From: Nemertoderma westbladi
Lineage: Eukaryota > Xenacoelomorpha > Nemertodermatida > Nemertodermatidae
NCBI GenBank assembly: GCA_032718475.1
Contig: JAUCBJ010003058.1
Coordinates: 1 to 64,000 of the forward strand
DNA length: 64,000 nucleotides
Direction: 5' to 3'
A model generated the notes under the pieces. It saw nothing but the letters and a program-made list of their open reading frames with translations. It did no database searches and had not been told where the DNA came from. The stretch's first letter is position 1. Each line of letters begins with the position of its first letter. The translations under genes and the position numbers were made by a program. Positions 53,560 through 64,000 of the stretch are shown one piece after another.

Positions 53560-56500
53560 AGTTTTTTTTATCTATACTTGTAATCCTAAATATACTGTAT
53601 AATGTTTGTGAGAGGTATATTTAGCGAGTTTGCCCCTATTATATGCATTCCTCTTCTTGGCCCTTTGACTTTCATCAACCACCATCACCGATAGAGGTTC
53701 GTGGGGAGTCGACGCTGCCATCTTTTTTGCTTGTTTCCGGTAGGCTCGGTTCGGTTTAGGGAACTTTATCTCATCCACTCGTCAATATATTTCCCCTTTA
53801 TAGGCAGGCAATCAAGAACCATTCGTCGTCTCCAAAATCTTGTTGGTAGGAGTATAGTCGACGGATTATTTTGGTTGGTCCAAAGAGGATGGCGCTCTGA
53901 ATAAGATACTGATAGCTGAGAGGGAGGTTCTTCCTCTTTGCAAGCTCCTCAGGGAACATAAAGTATCCCCGGTACATATCTTTCCCATCGTTTGCTACGT
54001 TATATCGGTCCCTTGTTTTGAGATGCGAACTAGCAAACGTCTCGAAAATTACCATATTTCTGGTAGCCAGTTTATCCGTTGCAGGTCACTTGATATGGCC
54101 TCTTCCTCCACGTGTAAGTCTATGAAACCCACAGGAGTCGCATACTGAACTAAGCAATGAGCAAACCCAGACATTGTGCCTCGATCGTGTGCAGTATGTG
54201 CATTGTGCAGTACAACATTCCTAGCAAAGCTAGACATGGTTCAGCGATCATGCACATTGTATAGCACAGACATTGTTCCGATCCGCAGTTATTGCAGACA
54301 TTCCAGGTGTCAGGAAATCTGTAGTATACTGGGATTTTGTTCCCAACATTGTACATTGTACATCCAATATCGCTGCTTTATGTTGGCCATAATCCAGTTC
54401 TGACCAGCATGCAGGTTATCTTCATGGCATTGTCACACTAGTAGTCTGGCTAGATGGGAGTTTCCAGGAAGAATTGCTGGGTACTTTATTTCATATTCCA
54501 CTGGTGCGTTTGCCATGTGGGTAATTATTAGAATCACTCTATCATTGCCCATAGTGGGCCTTAGTTGATAAATAGGACTATTGGGTTTGATGGTTTTACC
54601 CTTCACTAACTGCTCCCACTCATCCAAAAATACTCCGGATGTATCGTGTAATACATCACTCAGCTGTGGTGAGCTCCTGGTTATTGCGCTTTACCATCGG
54701 GACACTGAGTCTCCATCTCATAAAGTTCCAGAGTGCTAATACATAGTTTGTGAGTTTTTTCATGTCCATGATCCAAAGATGTCCGTGATCTTCCCTTCTT
54801 TGACCTTCTCGATCTCTTTGTCATCCTCAGTATACTTCCCACTGTCTTTTCCGGATAAAATTTAATGCTCCAGGTCAGTTGGGTTTGATTGAGGAACTCG
54901 GGCCCATCTAGCCACATCTGATGTTGCCTAATTCATGTGGGGTAGCTCTATGGCTAGCAATGTCTGTGGGGTTCTGTTTTCCAGCGACTTGGTGCCATTG
55001 TTCTCTGTCCATGCACTGTTTGATCTCTGTGGCATGGTTCACTACAAATGTCGTGTGTCATTGGGATGGGGGTGGAGGTAATAGAGAATGATGCTGGAGT
55101 CCACCCAGAAATGTTCCGACTGTATCTTAATCCACAGCTCTCTCAGGATCATTCGATTTTGACGAATGGTCCATACAGCTGCTTGAAGCTCCAGTCTCGG
55201 TACCTTTGCCACGAACTCTCCCAATACTGTCTTGGCTTTGGTAAATATGAAACTGGTATCTATCTCACCATCCTCATTTCTCCTCCTCAGGTATGTGAAG
55301 ACCCGTATCTAGGTGTTTGATGCATCTGAGAAGGTGTGTAGCTGGTAAAAATCACCCAGGAAAAAACGGACGCGGGACTCTCATTAGTTTTAACTATTCT
55401 AGGTTCTTCACCCACACTTCCCATTTTTTTCGTAGAACCAGGGGTAACTCCTGGTCCCATCCTAGACCATTTATCCACATCTCCTTTATTCGGTTGATTC
55501 CAGCTAGGGTGACTGGGGTAACGAAATTTAATGGATCGAATATCGAACTCCATAAGGAGAGGCATCCTCTTTTAGTGAGTGGTCTGTCGACGTGGGTATA
55601 TTTAAAATGGAAGCTATCATAATGGATATTCCACTCTGTGTTACAGATACTCTGTGTTTGTCTCTCTCGGAGTACATTTTTTCTAGTTTGATCTCTTCTG
55701 GAATTGCTCCATTAGCTCCATGTTGCGTGATCAGAACTTTACCAAGGGGAATCCTCCCGTTCCAAGGCAGTTGACCATACCCATGGCTAAGTCATATGCA
55801 TCATCCAACCTCTCGGCCCCAGAGCATCCAATCTACGTAGAAACAGCATCTGATGTTATCGATAACATTGTGGGGTATTTCATTTCAAACATGTCAACTG
55901 TTTTCTTTATCATGGCGCTGCAGACTACAGGGGAATTCTTTGCCCCAAATACCCATATATGTATATATATAATATATGCAATATTTCAACGTCTTTTAAC
56001 ATACGATTGTTGATTTCTGATATAGTTAGTGCTTGATTCATCCAACATATCCTCAGGCTGTTGGAGTCTATTGGTAGTGTCCATACCTGATGGAACATCA
56101 CCTTTATATTGAATGTGAAAGTAATATTGTTCTCGGAAGTGCAGCAGTACGCTGGCAAGTAAACTATATATGTTAGGCCTGGTAATACAGTTGGCTGTTC
56201 AGGGATTCTCCTTGAAAGGTAGCTGTGGTGTCGTTAACTACTCTGATCTTTCCAGCCTTACATTTTTCATTCACATAGTTGGTGGGCAGGTAATAAGTGT
56301 GAGTGGACCCTTCTAGTTCTGTCGTCGGCACCCTCTCCATTAAACCATATGACAAATACCCGGTTATGACCCGGTTCAATGTAATGGGCTTTAATCTCTG
56401 GCTGTATACTCAGCTGTCACAATATTCCCTTTAATCGAGTGAGCGCCATACTCGAATAATTAACCATTGTTTTATCTAATTGTTTCCACAACATCCGTGA

Positions 56501-57050
56501 TCTTCAATGCCCATCAACAAACTCAGGTTGTTCCATAAGCATCATGCAGTATTGGTCTTCTTCCAACAAGACTTTGTTGCTCTTGGCGAACTCTTGTGTT
56601 TCGAAGTTGAAATATCTTGCCAGTTCTTTCTGTGTCCTTTCTGATTTCAAGAACATGTCTCCAATGTATTCTGACACCAAGTGGTGTCTTATGTTGACGG
56701 CGTTATCTTCTACCCGATATTTGGGAAGATATGTGTAGGTGTTGGTGGTTTCCTCTTTTATACCACACAATATCCATCCAGCCCATAATTGTCCTTTCCG
56801 CATAAAATCCGTCATTGGGTTTGGTTGATCTGGTGATCTCGCCTGTTGGAATGTGAAATCAGGGGTGTCTAGGCTGATTAGGATTGTCGGAATCTCACAC
56901 ACAGATTGGTGTGCACTAAGGCACTGTGTATTGTGATGAATGAATGGGAATTACCTTGGTGAATATGGTATATCTCCTATTAATCATGTTCACTACGTTT
57001 GAGATGTTTGTGGTGTGGTATCTCTTCTGGGATGGCACTGCTCCGGTTGG
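53560..57050 (-). mobile_element. BEL/Pao retrotransposon relic
   Basis: The minus strand carries, in order, MMLMEQPEFVDGHW (pre-RT), an RT start with GKIRVVND and FQGESLNSQL, RNase H with VAKVPRLELQAAVW and SEHFWVDSSI, integrase zinc-binding part with YEIKYPAILPGNSHLARLLV, and a tail with VMVVDESQR like the Pao C-terminal domain (DUF5641). Pieces are in different frames with stops; the integrase core is interrupted near 54150-54400. No LTRs or gag recognised. Confidence 0.85.
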
Positions 57051-57991
57051 AATTTGGTTCTAGGATTAGACAGTTCGACACTCATCCTACCACCCTCCTT
57101 TGACCTTGAGTAATAGGAGGGTTTGCTGGATCTATCATTTTGAGCATCCCTTCTCCTCCGCATTTCTCCTCGGTAAGGTAGTATGGAAAAATCGAAGTTT
57201 GCCGTGGAATATGCAGCAATGTATGATGTCAGTTGTCACTACAGATAGGAACAGACACCACCTCATTGAGTCACTGGTTGCCAGGAGCTACGGCATACGG
57301 GAAGCGGACTCGCCTGCGTATTGGGTGGGATACGCCCGCAGACTCTAGTTTGCTCTGTGTGCGGGGTGGATGGCGCATATGGCAAGCAATTGGATTTGGT
57401 GATGGGGCAGGTCTGCGTGGCATTGACCTCAATGGCAGCTGTTCAGGGCGTTACTACTTAACATCCTTTCCAGAGTGACTTGTAGCTTTAATCCAGAGTG
57501 ACTTACATTTCTCACCAATATACTATTCCTGTACAAACAATATGTAAGCAGGTGACTGGTTTTGTCTGATAACTATAATATTTCCATTTTCGAAAGAAAA
57601 GTGTTCGAATTATTGCATTTTTGTCATTTCGAATAAAGACAAAAAGACAAAAAACATAATAATTATAACGATTTACGCTTCAAAACTTTCACCTTAGTAT
57701 ATTGATAATATCTTTGGCAATCTATGGTGAAATTCACAACGGTTTTCAGATTCGGAATTTGCAGAAGAAGGCGTTTCTAATGGTATCTGGATTACTTTCA
57801 AAAGATAAAAAAATAAAGCCAACTGAGATGGTTAAATATTGTTAGAAAGGCGCTTTTAACGGCTTGTTATATCGGAATAGCTCAGATATTGGAAAATCCG
57901 CCTCGGCCAGCAGTAAGTAAATTTGTCGAATTATCATCATACCAAATTTCGTAGCATAATATGATTGAAATTTGAAAAAAAATGAGGAGGA

Positions 57992-58022
<31 letters not shown>

Positions 58023-59381
58023 AGTGGCTTTATAAACATTTGATGTGGCGGATGTTGTTCAATCATAATTAAAACGAATAACATTTTATTATGGAAATAT
58101 TTCGAACACATAAAAACAAAAATTTGTAAGTTTATATTATTTACTCCAAATCAAATTCGAGGCATCCGACAGCAACTATCTTCGAAATGCTACATACTTA
58201 AAATGAAAATGCTTCATTCAACACCATAATGTACTATTCCAGCTAGTACCACAGAAAGTCATTAAGTTGACAGGAAGATATTACTCTAGCAGTTAACACC
58301 TACAATCATACATTGTCACAGTCCATTAATAAGAAATCCATTAAAATAGACAGTTATTCTGAGTTCGGGTTCCGCGGTGTTGTTTCAGTGTATATTACGT
58401 GCTAAATGTACACAATAAATTGATCAGTAAAATTCACCAAAGATTGTCGCTATGGAGAATAAATAAACAGCAGTGGGAACTATTGATGTAATTTAGATGC
58501 GACGCGAGTTGTTTGTTTATTATTTACGTCGTCAAGTTATATAAAGTAAACCACTACCATCGATTCCATCGAGACTATTAATTCAATTGTTGCCAACACG
58601 TGGTTTCATGACAATGTTCCTGGCAAATGTTAAAGGTCTCCTTTCGCATGTAGACTGGTGGGAAAACTGGCAGAAAACTGATAACGATGGCTAGCAGACA
58701 AGATAGATAGATACTTCTTTTTATTCAAAAAATCCGATTGTTTACACTCACAGAGACAGCCTAATAGTAAAAAACTATTGTTGCTGATAATGGGTGGAAT
58801 AAAGCGTCAATATTTATGGCGTTATTTAGGTTCTACGTAACATAATTAGTAGCACATACCTTTCCACAAAGAAACAAGAAACACTTACACCAGCAATTCG
58901 AACATTAAAGTAAGCCTTTTTAATTTAATTTAATGTAATTGATTTATCTCTATCGTATTTTCTACAGAAATGGTATTAATTTTGGTTAGAAATTTCTAGT
59001 ATGTTTTTTTATTTCGCGAATTTTATTATTTAGTGCATTCCATAATAGGCGAGTACAGCTAACCAGTATACTATTGTATCCAATGATTTTATGGGTTTTA
59101 TGAATTTTTACACCAAAAAGTAATTTTATTTATTTATATGTGGAGAGGTTAGTAAAGGTAGTGTTAAATTATTTATACACAGTAGTGATAAGTTGTAGAA
59201 ATTTTAGTGCAAAGAAATCTCTAAGAGCTTGTAGATGTGGCAGTCCAGTGGTTTATCTTATTTTTTTACAGTAAATAATACGGAGGTCATAATTTTATAT
59301 TTTGTCCAGCCCATGCAGGATATCCTTGTTTGTATCCATGAATGCCATGCAGTGAAGAGATTAGTGTGCAGCAGTAGTTGT
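57051..59381. other. Region between Pao relic and 38-bp satellite
   Basis: 57100-57480 is GC-richer, with open frames on the plus strand but no known homology. G run at 57992-58018. No gene supported. Confidence 0.4.
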
Positions 59382-62300
59382 GTAGTGGTCGGAGAGGTGC
59401 TTTATATATAGTTAGTTAGCTAGTGGTCGGAGAGTTGCTCTGTATATAGTTAATTAGCTAGTGGTCGGAGAGTTGCTCTGTATATAGTTAGTTAGCTAGT
59501 GGTCGGAGAGTTGCTCTGTATATAGTTAGTTAGCTAGTGGTCGGAGAGTTGCTCTGTATATAGTTAGTTAGCTAGTGGTCGGAGAGTTGCTTTGTATATA
59601 GTTAGTTAGCTAGTGGTCGGAGAGTTGCTTTGTATATAGTTAGTTAGCTAGTGGTCGGAGAGTTGCTTTGTATATAGTTAGTTAGCTAGTGGTCGGAGAG
59701 TTGCTCTGTATATAGTTAATTAGCTAGTGGTCGGAGAGTTGCTCTGTATATAGTTAGTTAGCTAGTGGTCGGAGAGTTGCTCTGTATATAGTTAGTTAGC
59801 TAGTGGTCGGAGAGTTGCTTTGTATATAGTTAGTTAGCTAGTGGTCGGAGAGTTGCTTTGTATATAGTTAGTTAGCTAGTGGTCGGAGAGTTGCTTTGTA
59901 TATAGTTAGTTAGCTAGTGGTCGGAGAGTTGCTTTGTATATAGTTAGTTAGCTAGTGGTCAGAGAGTTGCTCTGTATATAGTTAGTTAGCTAGTGGTCGG
60001 AGAGTTGCTCTGTATATAGTTAGTTAGCTAGTGGTCGGAGAGTTGCTTTGTATATAGTTAGTTAGCTAGTGGTCTGAGAGTTGCTTTGTATATAGTTAGT
60101 TAGCTAGTGGTCGGAGAGTTGCTTTGTATATAGTTAGTTAGCTAGTGGTCGGAGAGTTGCTTTGTATAAAGTTAGTTAGCTAGTGGTCGGACAGTTGCTT
60201 TGTATATAGTTAGTTAGCTAGTGGTCGGAGAGTTGTTCTGTATATAGTTAGTTAGCTAGTGGTCGGAGAGTTGCTCTGTATATAGTTAGTTAGCTAGTGG
60301 TCGGAGAGTTGCTCTGTATATAGTTAGTTAGCTAGTGGTCGGAGAGTTGCTCTGTATATAGTTAGTTAGCTAGTGGTCGGAGGGTTGCTTTGTATATAGT
60401 TAGTTAGCTAGTGGTCGGAGAGTTGCTCTGTATATAATTAGTTAGCTAGTGGTCGGAGAGTTGCTCTGTATATAGTTAGTTAGCTAGTGGTCGGAGAGTT
60501 GTTCTGTATATAGTTAGTTAGCTAGTGGTCGGAGAGTTGTTCTGTATATAGTTAGTTAGCTAGTGGTCGGAGAATTGTTCTGTATATAGTTAGTTAGCTA
60601 GTGGTCGGAGAATTGTTCTGTATATAGTTAGTTAGCTAGTGGTCGGAGAATTGTTCTGTATATAGTTAGTTAGCTAGTGGTCGGAGAGTTGTTCTGTATA
60701 TAGTTAGTTAGCTAGTGGTCGGAGAATTGTTCTGTATATAGTTAGTTAGCTAGTGGTCGGAGAGTTGTTCTGTATATAGTTAGTTAGCTAGTGGTCGGAG
60801 AATTGTTCTGTATATAGTTAGTTATCTAGTGGTCGGAGAATTGTTCTGTATATAGTTAGTTAGCTAGTGGTCGGAGAGTTGTTCTGTATATAGTTAGTTA
60901 GCTAGTGGTCGGAGAATTGTTCTGTATATAGTTAGTTAGCTAGTGGTCGGAGGGTTGCTTTGTATATAGTTAGTTAGCTAGTGGTCGGAGAGTTGCTCTG
61001 TATATAGTTAGTTAGCTAGTGGTCGGAGAGTTGTTCTGTATATAGTTAGTTAGCTAGTGGTCGGAGAGTTGTTCTGTATATAGTTAGTTAGCTAGTGGTC
61101 GGAGAATTGTTCTGTATATAGTTAGTTAGCTAGTGGTCGGAGAGTTGTTCTGTATATAGTTAGTTAGCTAGTGGTCGGAGAATTGTTCTGTATATAGTTA
61201 GTTAGCTAGTGGTCGGAGAGTTGTTCTGTATATAGTTAATTAGCTAGTGGTCGGAGAGTTGCTTTGTATATAGTTAATTAGCTAGTGGTCGGAAAGTTGC
61301 TCTGTATATAATTAGTTAGCTAGTGGTCGGAGAGTTGCTCTGTATATAGTTAGTTAGCTAGTGGTCGGAGAGTTGTTCTGTATATAGTTAGTTAGCTAGT
61401 GGTCGGAGAGTTGTTCTGTATATAGTTAGTTAGCTAGTGGTCGGAGAGTTGTTCTGTATATAGTTAGTTAGCTAGTGGTCGGAGAGTTGTTCTGTATATA
61501 GTTAGTTAGCTAGTGGTCGGAGAGTTGTTCTGTATATAGTTAGTTAGCTAGTGGTCGGAGAGTTGCTCTGTATATAGTTAGTTAGCTAGTGGTCGGAGAG
61601 TTGCTCTGTATATAATTAGTTCGCTAGTGGTCGGAGAGTTGTTCTGTATATAGTTAGTTAGCTAGTGGTCGGAGAGTTGTTCTGTATATAGTTAGTTAGC
61701 TAGTGGTCGGAGAGTTGTTCTGTATATAGTTAGTTAGCTAGTGGTCGGAGAGTTGTTCTGTATATAGTTAGTTAGCTAGTGGTCGGAGAGTTGTTCTGTA
61801 TATAGTTAGTTAGCTAGTGGTCGGAGAGTTGTTCTGTATATAGTTAGTTAGCTAGTGGTCGGAGAGTTGTTCTGTATATAGTTAGTTAGCTAGTGGTCTA
61901 AGAGTTGCTCTGTATATAGTTAGTTAGCTAGTGGTCGGAGAGTTGCTCTGTATATAGTTAGTTAGCTAGTGGTCGGAGAGTTGTTCTGTATATAGTTAGT
62001 TAGCTAGTGGTCGGAGAGTTGTTCTGTATATAGTTAGTTAGCTAGTGGTCGGAGAGTTGTTCTGTATATAGTTAGTTAGCTAGTGGTCGGAGAGTTGTTC
62101 TGTATATAGTTAGTTCGATAGTGGTCGGAGAGTTGTTCTGTATATAGTTAGTTAGCTAGTGGTCGGAGAGTTGTTCTGTATATAGTTAGTTAGCTAGTGG
62201 TCTAAGAGTTGCTCTGTATATAGTTAGTTAGCTAGTGGTCGGAGAGTTGCTCTGTATATAATTAGTTAGCTAGTGGTCGGAGAGTTGCTCTGTATATAGT

Positions 62301-64000
62301 TAGTTAGCTAGTGGTCGGAGAGTTGTTCTGAATATAGTTAGTTAGCTAGTGGTCGGAGAGTTGTTCTGTATATAGTTAGTTAGCTAGTGGTCGGAGAGTT
62401 GTTCTGTATATAGTTAGTTAGCTAGTGGTCGGAGAATTGTTCTGTATATAGTTAGTTAGCTAGTGGTCGGAGAGTTGTTCTGTATATAGTTAATTAGCTA
62501 GTGGTCGGAGAGTTGCTTTGTATATAGTTAGTTAGCTAGTGGTCGGAGAGTTGCTCTGTATATAATTAGTTAGCTAGTGGTCGGAGAGTTGCTCTGTATA
62601 TAGTTAGTTAGCTAGTGGTCGGAGAGTTATTCTGTATATAGTTAGTTAGCTAGTGGTCGGAGAGTTGTTCTGTATATAGTTAGTTAGCTAGTGGTCGGAG
62701 AGTTGTTCTGTATATAGTTAGTTAGCTAGTGGTCGGAGAGTTGTTCTGTATATAGTTAGTTAGCTAGTGGTCGGAGAGTTGTTCTGTATATAGGTAGTTA
62801 GCTAGTGGTCGGAGAGTTGCTCTGTATATAGTTAGTTAGCTAGTGGTCGGAGAGTTGCTCTGTATATAATTAGTTCGCTAGTGGTCGGAGAGTTGTTCTG
62901 TATATAGTTAGTTAGCTAGTGGTCGGAGAGTTGTTCTGTATATAGTTAGTTAGCTAGTGGTCTAAGAGTTGCTCTGTATATAGTTAGTTAGCTAGTGGTC
63001 GGAGAGTTGCTCTGTATATAGTTAGTTAGCTAGTGGTCGGAGAGTTGCTCTGTATATAATTAGTTCGCTAGTGGTCGGAGAGTTGTTCTGTATATAGTTA
63101 GTTAGCTAGTGGTCGGAGAGTTGTTCTGTATATAGTTAGTTAGCTAGTGGTCTAAGAGTTGCTCTGTATATAGTTAGTTAGCTAGTGGTCGGAGAGTTGC
63201 TCTGTATATAATTAGTTCGCTAGTGGTCGGAGAGTTGTTCTGTATATAGTTAGTTCGCTAGTGGTCGGAGAGTTGTTCTGTATATAGTTAGTTAGCTAGT
63301 GGTCGGAGAGTTGTTCTGTATATAGTTAGTTAGCTAGTGGTCTAAGAGTTGCTCTGTATATAGTTAGTTAGCTAGTGGTCGGAGAGTTGCTCTGTATATA
63401 ATTAGTTAGCTAGTGGTCGGAGAGTTGCTCTGTATATAGTTAGTTAGCTAGTGGTCGGAGAGTTGCTCTGAATATAGTTAGTTAGCTAGTGGTCGGAGAG
63501 TTGCTCTGTATATAGTTAGTTAGCTAGTGGTCGGAGAGTTGTTCTGTATATAGTTAGTTAGCTAGTGGTCGGAGAGTTGTTCTGAATATAGTTAGTTAGC
63601 TAGTGGTCGGAGAGTTGCTCTGTATATAGTTAGTTAGCTAGTGGTCGGAGAGTTGCTCTGTATATAGTTAGTTAGCTAGTGGTCGGAGAGTTGTTCTGTA
63701 TATAGTTAGTTAGCTAGTGGTCGGAGAATTGTTCTGTATATAGTTAGTTAGCTAGTGGTCGGAGAGTTGTTCTGTATATAGTTAATTAGCTAGTGGTCGG
63801 AGAGTTGCTTTGTATATAGTTAGTTAGCTAGTGGTCGGAGAGTTGTTCTGTATATAGTTAATTAGCTAGTGGTCGGAGAGTTGCTCTGTATATAGTTAGT
63901 TAGCTAGTGGTCGGAGAGTTGTTCTGTATATAGTTAGTTAGCTAGTGGTCGGAGAATTGTTCTGTATATAGTTAGTTAGCTAGTGGTCGGAGAGTTGTTC
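59382..64000. repeat. 38-bp satellite, about 120 copies, continuing past the window
   Basis: Unit GGTCGGAGAGTTGCTCTGTA then TATAGTTAGTTAGCTAGT. Three main variants (TTGCTC, TTGCTT, TTGTTC) are grouped regionally. The rare TCTAAGAG variant occurs at 61897, 62201, 62961, 63151 and 63341; the last three are 190 bp (five units) apart, a higher-order repeat. TAGTTAGTTAGCTA is partly self-complementary. Confidence 0.98.

Noticed and set aside
57842-58111. 89-codon minus-strand frame with a proline run
   Set aside because: The proline run is the G homopolymer at 57992-58018; no homology or splice context.
59382-64000. CRISPR array
   Set aside because: 38-bp units are directly head-to-tail without variable spacers, and the genome is eukaryotic.

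Overview
This is AT-rich genomic DNA from an invertebrate animal. Evidence: long genes split by GT-AG introns, animal protein families, BEL/Pao, Copia and Ty3/Gypsy retroelements, APE-type LINEs, MITEs, and many minisatellites. The phylum cannot be fixed from the window; a marine lophotrochozoan or deuterostome is only a guess.

Most of the window is one minus-strand gene. Fifteen coding exons running from 52155 down to 318 join in phase into a 780-residue atypical soluble guanylate cyclase of the insect Gyc88E kind. It has an N-terminal H-NOX heme domain (exons 1-3), the H-NOX-associated domain (exons 4-8), a signalling helix (exons 8-9), a class III cyclase domain (exons 10-13) and a Ser/Pro/Gln-rich tail (exons 14-15). 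The last identified exon ends in a splice donor, so the gene continues to the left, possibly to a short terminal exon at 37-141. Heme ligands are kept, and a Tyr sits in a key distal-pocket position. Both metal-binding aspartates of the cyclase site are replaced, so the subunit probably works as half of a heterodimer.

Two other genes lie inside its introns. An uninterrupted HAT1 (type B histone acetyltransferase, 446 aa, same strand) is in intron 8. A two-exon HAGH-type glyoxalase II (309 aa, opposite strand) is in intron 5.

The rest is mobile and tandem DNA. Intron 14 (525-7654) has a LINE relic, 28-bp and 40-bp satellites and a reverse-transcriptase tail. Intron 13 is mostly a 46-bp minisatellite that appears to have grown out of the exon 13 splice-donor region. 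Intron 10 has a LINE with a 948-codon open frame inserted in a 27-bp minisatellite. Intron 8 has a 21-bp AT satellite, HAT1, a 66-bp minisatellite split by a 2.5-kb terminal-inverted-repeat element, and a long hairpin. Intron 6 has a truncated MITE. Intron 5 has a Copia deletion derivative, a PIF/Harbinger-like MITE nested in an older repeat, HAGH, another LINE relic and a mariner-like MITE. Intron 4 has a LINE relic. Intron 2 has mirrored 15-bp minisatellites around a second copy of the older repeat. Intron 1 has LINE and Gypsy relics and an AGGTAC array. Upstream of the gene are a decayed BEL/Pao element and a 38-bp satellite that runs off the right edge.
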